A DNA stretch of 64,000 nt from Luidia sarsii (taxonomy: Eukaryota > Echinodermata > Asteroidea > Paxillosida > Luidiidae), in assembly GCA_949987565.1 (NCBI GenBank), contig OX465109.1, positions 9,462,627 to 9,526,626 on the forward strand. The letters are read 5' to 3'. The notes under the pieces were generated by a model that saw nothing but the letters and a program-made list of their open reading frames with translations, made no database searches and was not told the origin of the DNA. Made by a program: the position numbers and the translations under genes. This document shows positions 1 through 11,697 of the stretch, piece by piece. The first letter of the stretch is position 1, and the number at the start of each line of letters is the position of its first letter.

Positions 1-31
1 AAACCAGCTGGTGGGCTCGTGACGCTATCGA

Positions 32-655
32 CAATGACCATGGTGCACCAAGGCAATAGTCAGGGTACACCAAGGCAATGACCAGGGTAGACCAAGGCAA
101 TGACCAGGCTACACCAAGGCAATGACCAGGGTACACCAGGGCAATGACCAGGGTACACCAAGGCAATGACCAGGGTACACCAGGGCAATGACCAGGCTAC
201 ACCAAGGCAATGACCAGGGTACACCAGGGCAATGACCAGGGTACACCAAGGCAATGACCAGGGTACACAAAGGTAGCGACCAGGGTACACCAAGGCAATG
301 ACCATGATACACCAAGGCAATGACCAGGGTACACCAAGGCAATGACCAGGGTACACCAAGGCAATAGTACGGTACACCATGACAATGACCAGGGTACACC
401 AAGGCAGCGACCATGTACACCAAGGCAATGACCAGGATACCCCAAGGCAATGACCAGGGCTACACCAAGGCATTGGTACGGTACACCATGACAATGACCA
501 GGGTACACCAAGGCAATGACAAGGCTACACCAGGGCAATGACCAGGGTACACCAGGGCAATGACCAGGGTACACCAAGGCAATGACAAGGCTACACCAAG
601 GCAATGACCAGGGTACACCAAGGCAATGACAAGGCTACACCAAGGCAATGACCAG
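32..655. repeat. 22-bp minisatellite, left part
   Basis: About 28 tandem copies of a 22-bp unit made of ACCAGGGTAC plus ACCAAGGCAATG, with substitutions. Because 22 is not a multiple of 3 and the unit lacks stops in several frames, it produces long spurious reading frames on both strands. It lies in intron 2 of the SLC18-like gene and is interrupted at 656 by an inverted-repeat element. Confidence 0.95.
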
Positions 656-864
656 GGGCCAATTTCATAGAGCCGCTTAAGCGTCAAAATAGGCTTAAGC
701 GCAAAAAGTCATGAGCCACAGGATCCCCTTGCCTACCCAAACTTCACTTTTGTTTCATGCTAAGTAAAGAAGAGTGGAATACAAGTCAAAAGCAGTGGAC
801 ATCACATCGCAGTGCTGTTTGTAAGCAGATTTTCACGCTTAAGCGGCTCTATGAAATTGGGCCC
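656..864. mobile_element. Short inverted-repeat element inserted in the minisatellite
   Basis: A ~209 bp non-coding element with ~30-bp terminal inverted repeats: the left end begins GGGCCAATTTCATAGAGCC and the right end is its reverse complement (GGCTCTATGAAATTGGGCCC). The 22-bp minisatellite resumes right after it, so this is an insertion into a pre-existing array. A second, diverged copy is at 31989-32129. I could not define a clean target duplication, so the superfamily is unassigned. Confidence 0.8.
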
Positions 865-865
865 T

Positions 866-990
866 GGGTACACCAAGGCAATGACCAGGGTACACCAAGG
901 CAATGGTACGGTACACCATGACAATGACCAGGGTGCACCAAGGCAGCGACCAGGATACACCAAGGCAACGGTGCACCAAAGCAACGCGGA
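866..990. repeat. 22-bp minisatellite, right part
   Basis: Continuation of the 22-bp array after the inserted element, about 5 degenerate units, ending about 35 bp from the splice donor of SLC18-like exon 2 (donor at 1023-1022). Confidence 0.9.
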
Positions 991-1023
991 ATGGGACGCG
1001 CTCAACTCGTCCGCCCGCCTCAC

Positions 1024-4000
1024 CTGACACGACGGGGGATGACGTCACATTTGTGGTCACCGCCGACTGGGCCGGGCGCGAGGGGCTGGAAGCCCCGCCC
1101 ACCGTTGACGTGGCCGCTTCCGCGTGACCGCGCTGGCCAATGGCGGCGGTGGACGGCGACGGCGTCGGTACGTCATCAGGCGGCCAATCGGTGCGGCGCA
1201 CGATTGGGGGCGTGGCCATCGCGGCATCGGCCGGTGCTGGGTATGGCGTGTCCTTGCAGTCCGGTGCTGAGGATAGGTTCAGCTGTTGGCATCTTTCCTC
1301 CAGGCAGTGGTCCAGCAGATAGTCGGGTACGATGGGCACTGGTGAACAAAATGAATACTAGATAATCCATCCAAAAGCAAACAAACAAAATAACGGGGGA
1401 AAAAATTTCTGGAAAGTCATTGACAGTTATCAAAGAATGGCTCTTTTCAGAGCCACACTCCTTGAAAAAGAAGTGCTACATGGTGTCCCCGCAAACCTAC
1501 CACTTTGTAGACATGAGTACTTATACTGATGTGTATACACACATCATGGAAACAAATTAATTTTATCAAGTTGGTTCCAAGTGGACCTTCAGTAAGTGAT
1601 GGCATTGTGTTGTTGTATGTGCATTTAATATACTGTACAGTGTACTGCAGTGTTGTAGGTCTCGAGACCAGGTCTCGGTCTCGAGACCGTCTCAAGACCT
1701 TTTTTGATGTCTCGGTCTCGGTCTCATCAAGATCTCGGTCTCGGAAGGCTGGTCTCGGTCTCGAAAGCTCAGGTCTCGGTCTCGGTCTCGGATATGAAGG
1801 TCTCGACGACAACACTGGTGTACTGCAAACCATCTACTTTGTATTACCACCATGCAAACCTTCAAGCCACATCTATCAAAGAATGGCAAAGATGATTTTC
1901 ACTGGACCAGGACTTGACCACGAGGCCTCTGGTTTTGCTTGCCGGTGCTCTTACCGTCTGAACTAACCAGTCCTCAAATGGCGTCCTTCCCAAGATAATA
2001 GGCATCTAATCAGATGGTAAGAGCACTGGTGCACAAAACCAGCTGGTCTTGCAATGGAACAAGTCCCGGTCCAGTCAAAGCTTTCTTTGGCCCCTTTTTT
2101 TACTTCTTTTTCAAAATAAAACGACTAATGGTCTTACAGTCGGGTCTAAAAACAAATGGAGGGCCGTGACGTGTCAAGCCTAGCGAGATGCTGCCCCCCC
2201 CCCCCCGAAAGGTCCAGATCGGATCGAAACGTCAGGCCCTCTTAATATACAACTTGTGAAGAGTGGTTTTTTTTCCACCGAGGAATGGTTGTGACCAAAA
2301 TGTGACCTATTTCAGTGACGTAGACCCTGTCGGATTAGCCGGCACTTAACCTCCATTCGTCAGGCCGGGTTAGCGTCATACTCGCTTGATGGCCCCGGTA
2401 ACATGCTCCCGTACTCGTTCATCCCAACAATAGGAAACGCCAACGGCCTCTGAACGGATTTACTCCGCACGATAATCAGTAACACAGGCCGACAGACCGA
2501 CCGATATTCTGAGGGCATGTATCCCTATAGGCGGTGTTTCCATTTCTTTTCAAGGTGAGCAAAATTACCCCCCCCCCTCCCCCCCCCCTCAACACTCGTC
2601 CCTGGCTCTGACTTTTTTTCACGGAACCCCAGGACCATTTCTAAAAAAAAAAAAATCTACAAAGTTACCGAAGCATCGTTACACTCACATTTTCTTTGGC
2701 TCACGGTAATCTTTAGGCCTACAGAAATTGAACTTTACCTTTTGTCCACCTTTTCGAGTGAGTCGATGACCTTTTGGGGGGTCTAAAATCGAAAGCAACG
2801 GTCATTATCGGATATTCTTAAAAAAGATATCTCGCTTCGTATATCCCGTAATTAAGGCCGTGTCCGAAACGGGCTTCCAGAGCTACGGCTAGGGCTATTT
2901 TCTTCGCATCTCAGAGTATTTCCAATGGGGGAAGACCTAGCTCTATAGACGCCCGTTTCGAACACGGCCTTAGTCTTTTATTCTCATAGCCTATCAGGCA
3001 TGGCAGCGGAGTGATATGTATTGCGTGGTCACACTGGCGTACCACTACCGCACTGGGTGCGGCTGTCCGTCGTCTGTAGAATATAGTCCACTTTGGTATA
3101 TTCTTAAAAAGATATCTGGCTTCGTATATCCTGTATAGGGCCTACGAGTCTTTTATTTTTGTAGCCTATATAATTATTAGGCACGGCAGCGGAGTGATAT
3201 GTATTGTGTGGTCACAGTGGCTTATCACTTCCGTACCAGGCGCCGCCCGTCGCCCGTCTTACGAGAACATAGTTCACTTTGGTATATTCTTTAAAAAAAA
3301 AAGATATCTCGCTTCGTATATCCTGTATACAAGTCTTTTTCTTTTGTAGCCTATTAGGCACGGCAGCGGAGTGATATGTATTGCGTGGTCACAGAGGCTT
3401 ACCACTTCCAAACTGGCCGCCGCCTGCCGTCCGCCTTAAGAGAATATAGTTCATTTTGGTTGGTTCCCCGCCACCTCAGTCGACGCAGGCGATTCACGCT
3501 TCGCTGCGGTAAGTGAACACAATAGCAGAATCGCCAGTCACCCACAAACATTAGGCCTACAGTCAAACAAACATCATCGCTGGGTGTATGTCGCCGTACA
3601 AGGACCGCCCGCCCGCCGGCCGGGTGGACGATACGACCCGTGCCGCACTGAATTCAATTAATTTCTGTTACTTTTTGTTCTTAAAGTGATATACAAAAAT
3701 GTTGCAAACTGCTTACTGACTAAAATTACCAAAATGCAAATCTTAAAATTGAGTGGGCCTGACGTTTCGATCCTAGCAGGACCTTTCTCAAAGGCCCTGC
3801 TAGGATCGAAACGAGAAAGGTCCTGCTTGAGAAAGGTCCTGCTAGGATCGAAACGTCAGGCCCACTACATTTTTAGATTTTTTTTCTTGTTCTTTTTTGT
3901 CATTTCGCTTGTTGTCCTTCGTTCCAAGATTGCTTCCCAATTATCCCCCGACATGGCTACCGGTCACTTTCATCACAGACAGACAAGGAAAGGCCCCCCT

Positions 4001-7000
4001 CCCTCTATCAATACCGCACAACAGCAGGGGGTAGCATTTTTGGGGCGCGCACTTCAGAAGACAATAACAACATTACACTGTTCGCTCACCCGTGCCCCTG
4101 TGGACCGCTGTGAGCACTGAAATATCAAACAAAATTCTCTCCACTCCTCCAAAACTCGCATTGTTCTCGCGAAAGTCGTCGATCGCGCTTGGCGGCCGGC
4201 CAACATTGTTATCAACGACGGTGGCTACCTTTTCACCGCGACAGATCAATACCACTGAAATGTTAGACTGTTGTTATTACAGACCGATTGCACGACCACT
4301 GTTTACATGCCATTACGTGACTTATACTGGGTATTTTGGCACAGAGCAGTAATGGAAACATACAGAGAAGAATGTGGACAATTATGATAGTCTTCTTTGC
4401 TCGTTTCCACTCCTGTTCTGCACCAAATGAGACACTATAATGTCACGCGATGGCATGTAAACGTTCTCTCTAAATGCAAAAGAGTGAATAATTCACTCTC
4501 TCAAAGAGTGAAAATCGATCCAAAAAGCCAATTTCTACGGAAGCTTAAAGTGACCTTCCGAGTTACCGCGTTTCCGAGTTATTTCACCAGAGAAAGACGG
4601 AATACCGTGATATTTCAGACGTGTTCCGAATTAGTACCACACAGAAATCCGCCTTTCTCCAATACCGTATCTCAGAAATCCGCGTTTCTCCGATACCGTA
4701 TCTCGGAAATCCGCCTTTCCCCGATTTCGTATCTCGGAAAGACGTCTTACCGAGATACGGTATCAGGGACAAGTCTGAAATATCACGGTATTCAGTCTTT
4801 CTCTGATGAAATAACTTGGAAACGCGGTAACTCAGAAGGTAACTTTAAGCTTCCGTACAAAACCGCTCAAAAAGAGTGAAGAACACTGTAAAAGATGTGA
4901 AAACCGCCCAGTGTGGAGTGAAATCCCACTCTTGTAAGCAGACATAATGTATCATTATGGCTCCTCTACAAAGTGGTGGTGTTTTAATCCATTCTTAGCT
5001 GTTCCCACACCTTGTACAGTGGTTTGCACTCTTTTGGATCGGTTTTGGCTTTTCTTATTTCACTCTTTGTGCGAGTGGATGATTCACTCTTTTGCATGAT
5101 TGTAGAGGATTGGTCACGCGATCGGGCTATCATCAGTCGCAGAATCCAGCGGCCACAACGGCACCGTGCTGTGCATGTCTTTATATGGCTGAATGGTTTG
5201 TTGGGCCTAAAATGGTGAGCAGAATGGCCACAGTATACTTTGGCGCCAACTGCGCGGGGCTACTTGAGCTTGAGCAATACTGCACTTCGTCTGGAAATAC
5301 CACAGAGGTTGTACATGTACAAAGGTTGGACGAGCAATGCTCTCATGCGATTTCGATGCAATTAACCTATAGCTATCGCCTCAGCAAAGACATGGCTGTG
5401 TATCAGGACGTTATCAGACATTCCGGGAAATTTTGGGGCTCGAAAATATGTTGAATTTCCGACGGTCGTTCCGTGGAGCGATCGTTGGAACAAAGAGTTC
5501 CTTTTACAAAATACAGCCCTCTACGTCTGAAAAAGTTAGCATTCAATTTCGTTTTCACAGGTTTTTTGTTTTGTTTTGTTCATGACATCTTAGCTTACGC
5601 AAGTACGTTAATTTATGTGCGACTTGAGTTTGGCAGTATGGGAGCGACTCTTTGTCGTTCGCAAAATGGTGTACCCTATAGCCTACATGTATACACCCCT
5701 GACACTGTGCACCTCCCACACAGGACACTCACTGTATACCACAAAAAACCACAGTGCCCTCAGGGGTGCAGGCTCACATACCACAGGATACCACAAAACC
5801 CACGTTGTGGTATGTCATGGCGTATGGCCCTTATCCTCCCAAACACAGCACTGCACAGACAGTGCCTGACAGCCTATATACCACAACAAACCACAAACCC
5901 CATTGTGGTATGTCACAGTGTATGTGCCATAGGAAACCACACTGCACTCATGGGTGCGAGTCCAAATACCACACATCACCACAAGCATTTGTGTGTAGAG
6001 GACTGTATTTGTGTGTAGAGGACTGTATACCACAACATACCACAGGAAAAACCATGCGTGGTTAATTGTGGTTTCAATGCCGGTTAGGTATTCGAACTAC
6101 ACCCGAGCGAGGTATCACGCTCGGCGGTATTAATAGACCGCCTATAGTACTTTTCCTGTGGCATAACAGTCTCGCCTCAGTAAAATGCCTGATCACTCAT
6201 GATCATTGCCTGTTTAGAGAAAAGCACGGTATCCCACAGCTGCCTGAGGACTTCGTAAGCAGGAAACGAGACGGGAAACGTTTCTGTGCAAGTCACGGGA
6301 AACTCAATAAGTAACTCAAACACCGCCCCCTCAAAAAAAAGGCGTGCAGATGACCCGTTTTACCAGCTCAACTCGTTCGAGTTCTGCACCGACCCTTTAA
6401 CCCTACCACGTAGAAGTTGAAGGCCCTCGCGGCAAAGTTATGCCGTGGGGGATTTAGAGAGAGAAAAGGGGATGAGAAGTTTCTCTTTGAAGGCCGATGG
6501 CTGTTTATGGTAGCCTTAACTCCAGCTCCAACAAAAGAGAAACTCGAGTAGAGGAAACTTAGGCCGTCCGTTCGGGATTTTTTCTCTCTTTTTTTTGGCA
6601 GCGGGTGAGAGGGACGCTTTGAACCGTCAGCGCTAAGCGAGTTGCCCCCAACTCTCCCTCCCCCTCTCTTTCACCGCCGCAAACTTGTCGGTACAGGTGT
6701 TGGTGCGGCGTCAAGGGAACACACAGAACCAGCGGAGTTTGTTGCTGTAATCACGCCTTGAGGGAGAGAAAAGCCACCCGTTTCCTCTGCATCTTCTCGC
6801 TGGACACGAGCCCCCCCCCCAACCCCTTTTACCGGCGTTGTGGGTTAAGACGTCCCTTAGGGCGTGCATGCGAAAGAGCAAAGCACAGTTGCACGGAGGG
6901 CTCAAAAGAGAACGCGTGCAACTGCCGCAATTTGGGATTTCCTCTGTGAGTTTCTTTCAGGTATGGATAAGGGAAAGAATGTTTGCTTGCGTTTGCTTTT

Positions 7001-8246
7001 GTGTGCGTGTCAATTCCTTTAATAGGATAGACCTTAGGAAATTGTAAGTTTATACAAGTTGGTCCATTTATTGCGGCGTGTATGTGAGAAATCTGCCTCG
7101 TTAAATTGTGTGCTCCAGTATACAACACGACTGCAAGTCATGACTTTGGGATTCTCTTCTCTATGGTGTTTTGTTTTCTAGCAAGAAAACAAGCAGCGGC
7201 AAGCAAGTACGCAAGCAAGCAAGCAAACAGGCAGGCAAACAAGCAAACAAATGAGCAAGCAAACAAGCCAGCAAACAAGCCAACAAACAGGCAAACAAAC
7301 AAGCAAGCAAATAACCAAACACCCTGGAAAACAAGCAACCAATCAAGCAAGCAAACAAGCAAGCAAGCAAACAATCAAGTAAGCAAGCAAACAAACAAAT
7401 GAGCAAGCACCCCAGCAAACATGTAGGCAAACAAGCTAACAAGCAAGAAAACAAGCAAGAAAACAAGCAAGAAAACAAGCAAGAAAACAAGCAAGCAAGC
7501 AATAAACAATCAAGCAAGCAATCGAGCAAGCAATCAAGCAAGCAATCAAGCAATCAATCAAGCAAGCAATCAAGCAAGCAATCAAGCAAGGAATTTCAAA
7601 CAAACAAGCAAGCGAAAAGACAAACACCTAAACAAAAAACATTTCTCTGTAGTATACAGCGCTACAGCAGGTTTCATATTATAGGCCCCCTAATAATTCA
7701 TGTGTTCTATCCTTAGCAATGTATTTGCCGCGCGGACGGTTTTGTGTCACTGGTACTTTGTGCCGATATAAAAGGTCACTGTACGGCTTGAAATATGCCT
7801 AAGTGTCAGTTATGTGCGTGAATGAAGAGCAATAGGGAAATCTTCAAAACTGGCGTTATCCGACACCGTTGGGCATCTCAGCATCCTTGGGATTCCTGCG
7901 TCGGACAGACGAACCACAACGGGTGTTCTCTCCGCTGGGAAAGCATAGAAATTAGTGCCAATTGGCGTTGCTACGCTATCACTTTCCGCGGCACGCGAGC
8001 ACCGTCGGCAGCGTAAATTGCCGACCATGGCTCGCCCGGCAGAAGTGCATCTTGCCCGGCCGCGGTTGCGCGTGGGTGGCGCGGTCAGTTCTTGCGTAGC
8101 GTATTGATACGGATCATGCCTACATCCTATCAATTTTCCCACAGACAAGACTTCAAAACATTACGAGATATAATTTTGGTTCTCAATGAATGGCGCTAGA
8201 ATACCAGGCCTACATGGATTAGTAAAGGGCCTAGGTTGAAGTTTAC

Positions 8247-8325
<79 letters not shown>

Positions 8326-9751
8326 TTGTTAAAAAGACTTAAGGTCTTTTCAAACGACGCTGAAAAAACTCGCAAGGCTTGAGAAATCTTACAAAAGTGC
8401 CACAGACGTCCCTGGTGAACCCTTGAGAGATTTTATCGTAGGTCCGGACCTCCGTCAAATCTTCCGCTAGCGGAGGGTTTCTCAAGGGACCCTTGACAAT
8501 CGCTCGTGTAAAGGGAGGAACCGTTATTGTACGATGTCCCACGCTAAACGCTAAATTCTCTTAGGCCCTTCAAGAAATTGAAGACTGAAGCTCGGGTTGG
8601 GGGGGGGACACATTTACACTTGGAACTGAGATTCAATTTAGCTTCTAAGAAGGTTTTCGATTTGATTCACTCGACTTGAAATGGAGAAGAAAAAAAACTG
8701 GTGTCCCTCGGCTCCATGTGATTCTTGATACCAGTGTGACTGGTAGGCGGCAACTATTTTGCGCTAGGTTGGTATTCTATAAATCATATTATAGGGAATT
8801 GGGTCTTAAGCCGTAATGAATTTGTGAACGTGGAATCGGGCGAAAAAAACACCTTGCCGGTTGACAGATCACTTTGCACCTCTAAAGTGCCTTTTCTCTT
8901 ATGTCCATTTTCTGGCATAATTTTTACGAGTCAGTACTAGTGTTTTTATGATTTTTACCAATGAGGTATACAGACATTTTTTTAGAAACAATATAGGCTA
9001 CCCTTAGGTGGCCTATATGCATCTAAGTAGCGTAATGAGCCATGTTACAGTTATGCACAGTCAGGGAACCCTGCTGGAATCGAGATAGCACAGCACAGCT
9101 CTTGAATGGAATCTATAATAGAAGCAGAATGTAGTGGTCATGGGACCTACCGATGACAGTCATCAGGGTTTCGTCAAGCAGAAGCGCCATGAAGACGACG
9201 AAGAGGACCATGCCGCGCGACCTCCAAAAGCTAGCCCGTCCCTTCTTGCCGGGCCCGCTCTCCTTCCTCCCCTCCTCCTCCTCCTCCTCCTGCTCCTCCT
9301 GCTCCTCCTCCCGGTCGAGATCGTCGGGCGAGAAGGACCCCGAGCCCTTGGCGGGCACCAGGGCCCCTTCCTCGACCCTGGCCGAGCGGGCGCCGGCTCT
9401 CCCGCCCGCCGTCACCAGCCGGTCCTTGCCCCGCAGACCCATCGGTGCCGACGAGGCGACGTCGGCGGGTCCTTCCCGGAGACTGCGCGCAACTACACGG
9501 ACCGGACGTTTACCCTCGGAAGTTCCTTTGGCCGGTGCTGCCGGCCGTGTTGCGGATGGCGATGGTGGCGACGGAGACCTCGGCTTCAGCTCATCAACCC
9601 CTGAGCCTCTCCCGGTGGGGCCCTCCTTCTCCTCCTCCTCCTCCTCCTCCTCCTCCTCATCCTTCATCGCCGCCTTCATACCCCCGGAGGGATCGCTCTT
9701 GGAAGATCGGCAGTCCGGCACGAACCGCACGGCTTCTCGCGATTCTGGCAA
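1024..9751 (-). CDS. SLC18-family vesicular amine transporter (VMAT/VAChT-like), first two coding exons, partial
   Basis: Proton-coupled transporter loading amine transmitters into vesicles (family knowledge). Coding exon 1 is 9751-9151 (200 codons + 1 base, donor GTAGGT); exon 2 is 1338-1024 (acceptor TTCACCAG, donor GTGAGG). Both introns are phase 1, and joining restores one frame. Across the junction lies TM1 (about residues 181-205): ALLLDETLMTVIVPIVPDYL, the SLC18 signature with the TM1 Asp (D193 here). Residues 201-305 are the start of the large vesicle-lumen loop after TM1, with N-glycosylation sequons at N221 and N297. The first ~175 residues are an unusually long hydrophilic N-tail with acidic runs (E32-E41, and about 147-160). 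Vertebrate VMAT and VAChT N-tails are far shorter, so an internal start such as M104 is possible. The wording MxVIVPIVPDY is closer to VAChT, but the substrate cannot be assigned. The remaining ~10 TM segments are beyond the left edge. Confidence 0.85.
1437..1512. mobile_element. Fragment of the CTCTTTTCAGAGCC inverted-repeat family
   Basis: Right-arm fragment carrying CTCTTTTCAGAGCC, then ACATGGTGTC and CGCAAACC, as in the complete copy at 53984-54207. It lies in SLC18 intron 1. Confidence 0.75.
1659..1803. repeat. GGTCTC hexanucleotide array
   Basis: Degenerate tandem array of GGTCTC, with a local palindrome near 1658-1690 where the repeat flips to GAGACC. Translates as Arg/Ser or Leu/Gly runs; not coding. 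Confidence 0.9.
1893..2093. mobile_element. Two tRNA-like SINE-1 heads in inverted orientation
   Basis: 1898-1970 resembles the minus-strand SINE-1 head (GGACCAGGACTTGA..., ...CTTACCGTCTGA). 2008-2093 is the plus-strand head (CAGATGGTAAGAGC ... AAGTCCCGGTCCAGTCAAAG). The pair faces in opposite directions, separated by ~40 bp. Confidence 0.6.
2100..2804. other. Intronic sequence without recognised gene
   Basis: Within SLC18 intron 1. Contains C and A homopolymer runs (near 2193, 2570 and 2643) and the end of a CGAAACGTCAGGCCCTC repeat near 2223. No exon seen. Confidence 0.6.
2805..3455. repeat. Three-copy tandem repeat, unit ~185 bp
   Basis: Three direct copies start near 2812, 3098 and 3280, each opening GGTATATTCTTAAAAA then GATATCTCGCTTCGTATATCC, and sharing a GGCACGGCAGCGGAGTGA block. 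Copies 2 and 3 are ~182 bp apart; copy 1 is ~100 bp longer because of the element at 2855-2971. Confidence 0.85.
2855..2971. mobile_element. GGCCGTGTCCGAAACGGGC inverted-repeat element
   Basis: A ~117 bp foldback with ends AGGCCGTGTCCGAAACGGGC and GCCCGTTTCGAACACGGCCT, flanked by TA on each side. A second copy is at 50150-50248. It is present in only one of three tandem units. Confidence 0.8.
3686..3872. mobile_element. CGAAACGTCAGGCCCAC dispersed repeat (family R)
   Basis: Starts with GTGATATACAAAAATGTTGC and has GGGCCTGACGTTTCGATCCTAGC, followed by a folded-back second and third copy of AGAAAGGTCCTGCTAGGATC. Family R recurs at least ten more times in this window. Confidence 0.8.
4536..4858. 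mobile_element. Large foldback element with internal 31-bp tandem repeats
   Basis: ~323 bp with imperfect terminal inverted repeats of ~95 bp: left end TACGGAAGCTTAAAGTGACC, right end GGTAACTTTAAGCTTCCGTA. The core (4640-4745) is about three tandem ~31-bp units around AGAAATCCGC...GATACCGTATCTC. Non-coding; superfamily not assigned. Confidence 0.85.
5690..6090. mobile_element. ACCACA-rich inverted-repeat element
   Basis: Many ATACCACA and TGTGGT motifs in opposite orientation, with a GTGCACCTCCCACACAGGAC block near the left end. Related copies at 35112-35303 and 45577-45980. Spurious reading frames only. Confidence 0.7.
6091..7187. other. Intronic sequence, no gene recognised
   Basis: Low-repeat stretch in SLC18 intron 1. 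Short open frames (under 100 codons) resemble no family I know and lack paired splice sites. Confidence 0.5.
7188..7630. repeat. AAGC/AAAC tetranucleotide low-complexity tract
   Basis: ~440 bp of interspersed AAGC, AAAC and CAAT tetramers, including four 12-bp AAGCAAGAAAAC units near 7441-7490. It gives Cys/Leu-rich or Lys/Gln-rich spurious frames. Confidence 0.9.
7640..8250. other. Intronic sequence, no gene recognised
   Basis: Includes a 112-codon minus-strand open frame (8148-7810) with no recognisable domain. Its GC-rich 3' part near 8000-8100 is the only coding-like hint; left as unknown. Confidence 0.4.
8251..8322. repeat. (GA)n microsatellite
   Basis: About 36 uninterrupted GA dinucleotides. 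Confidence 0.98.
8323..9112. other. Intronic sequence, nothing recognised
   Basis: AT-rich sequence between the GA tract and the first SLC18-like exon. No coding signal. Confidence 0.5.
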
Positions 9752-9799
9752 CCTTCTGAGACGCGGCGGTGTTTTGATGTGAGGCCGGGGCGAGGAATC

Positions 9800-10605
9800 G
9801 ATCCTGACGGCTCACGGGGTGTCCAGATCAGCGGGGGAGAGAAGGGAGTGGGGAGGCGGTAACAAGGAAGCTTTGACTCTTGGACTTGGCTAGCTGGATG
9901 CGAGCACTCATCAGTAAGCATCTGCCGCTGGGGCGCTGTGTGTGAGCATTATACTGACGCTGCAACGCCTGTTGGACGGGGGTAGGGCCGGCTGGTTGGC
10001 TTGGTTGGCGAGACTGCTATTAGTATTACACGATGGATGCGTGCATGTGATCTCCAAAGCCAATGAACCCTCTCGTGCACCGACGACCGTACGTTCGTAG
10101 AACCCGGCACCCCTTCGGGATCTGGATACGAGGTTGGGGTTGCTGAAGATTAGACTTGCCCGAGTCCTCCCTCCATATTAAGTGCGGTATAGACCGGGCC
10201 CCGAATTGAAGTGGGTATTTTAACATGTACGGCGTGTATTGTTGAAAACGCGGCAAGCCCTGGTTCAAGTCTAGCTATTCTTCACGCCGCTTAAATTTGT
10301 AACAGGCGTCGACGTACAACTGGCCGTTGCCAGAACAATGAACCGATTCCAACTACGCCTGGCGGGGGATGAAAAGATCTACTGGTTACTGCAGAGAGCG
10401 TCGGTATATAGATGGGACGGGGAGGGGGTAAGATGGAATCCAAAACGACCGGCGCTTGACCTTGGTTGACCTTCCTTTGACCCCCCCCCCCCCCCCCCCT
10501 CGGCGTTCGGCACTGACAACGCCTTCACAACGTTCAGAATATACAAAAGTTCTTCACTGATTAACAAATCCAGACTCGGGATTTTTTTCCCCCTTTTTTC
10601 GAATC
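9800..10605. other. 5' flank of the SLC18-like gene
   Basis: Upstream of the first recognised coding exon. No TATA motif, CpG-island-like run or extra exon could be supported. A C homopolymer (~20) lies near 10482. Confidence 0.4.
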
Positions 10606-10609
10606 TATA

Positions 10610-10912
10610 GCCGTGTCCGAAATGAAGGCTAAGGCTCGGGCTTAGGCTTCGGTCATATAAATATTTATCTTACTCGTTATAATATCACAGGCATCTCAAG
10701 ACAAGCGTTTGGACCCAGTTTCTTGGGGGAATACGCTGTACCTATCGAGCCAACAAACCTTGAAATTCAGAAACAAACCGCAACATGGATTTTCAGGTTT
10801 TGTCAGACGGAGACGAAGCCTGAGCCCGAGCCTAAGCCTTCATTTGGAAAAAAAAAACAAAAAAAAAACACGGCCTATATCTCAGGCTCGGGCTTCATTC
10901 CCGTCAGATAAA
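10610..10912. mobile_element. GGCTTAGGCTTCGGTCATA inverted-repeat element
   Basis: Left part AAGGCTAAGGCTCGGGCTTA, right part GAGCCCGAGCCTAAGCCTTC. Related copies in both lectin blocks (about 18143-18345 and 23619-23842) and a fragment near 27131-27170. Confidence 0.7.
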
Positions 10913-11204
10913 GCCTGGAAATCCAGGCTGTGGTTTGTGGCTGAATTTCAAAGCATTGTGTCCTGCCTGGTATGAGAGCCTTCACCGTGTAACTAGTCAA
11001 AACTGTATGTAGCGTTCTTTAGTATCTGTGACTTTATAACGGGTGCATGCGGGAAATTGAACCGAAGCCTGCACCGACCCTAACTTGCCTTCATTTCGTA
11101 AACGACCAATGTTTTAGTGCGATGGCGCGGTAGTCTATACCTACTCGATAAATGCCCTTTACAAATGTAATTTCGTTCGGTTGAGCGAGGCAGTGAATGA
11201 GAAC

Positions 11205-11690
11205 GAAATTAAGTTCTTAAGTGTGGAATATCACTCCGCAGAGCGGAGGCGTACAGTGAGTTAAGAGTCTGCATGGGTATATAAGGAAGGGTGTGGCAAG
11301 AATTGTGCCATCTGCGTTCCGACAGGCGAACACCTCACATCAATTTCTCCAACTCATTTTATTATTTGCAAAGGCTTTTCCCACTGTTCTTTCCATCCTA
11401 CAAATAATAATATGAATGAAGTTGATGAGGAAGATTAATGCACAGTTATAATCAAAAGACACAGAGATGCATTAATACTAAGATGGAGTCTGAACGACCG
11501 ATCACAATGCTATATCATATTTTAAGTTATAACTAATCAAGTTAAAAGATGTATAATAGCTCAAAATCATGAACTACACGTCATGAACTACACGTATAAT
11601 TATTGTAAGAATTGTTTCTTAATTGAGAAACAAGGAATAAAGGGTAGGTGTGCCTGTCGGTCGCCCACCCAATGTTGTAAAATTGAGTGT
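11205..11690 (+). mobile_element. Possible solo LTR
   Basis: A TATATAAGG box at 11278, an AATAAA near 11635 and a TG...CCCA-like frame are arranged as in an LTR promoter and terminator. No internal coding region or matching second LTR is present, and ends and target duplication are not defined. It could instead be an unrelated promoter. Confidence 0.25.
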
Positions 11691-11697
11691 ATTGTAA

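Noticed and set aside
60..687. Several 70-145 codon minus-strand frames rich in LVIALVYPGHCLG
   Set aside because: Translations of the 22-bp minisatellite.
7106..7716. Lys/Gln and Cys/Leu-rich frames
   Set aside because: AAGC/AAAC tetranucleotide repeat.
7810..8148. 112-codon minus-strand frame
   Set aside because: No recognisable domain, no partner exon, inside a large intron; kept only as unknown sequence.
9153..9782. Plus-strand 209-codon Ser-rich frame
   Set aside because: Shadow of the SLC18-like exon; Ser runs are the antisense of poly-Glu codons.
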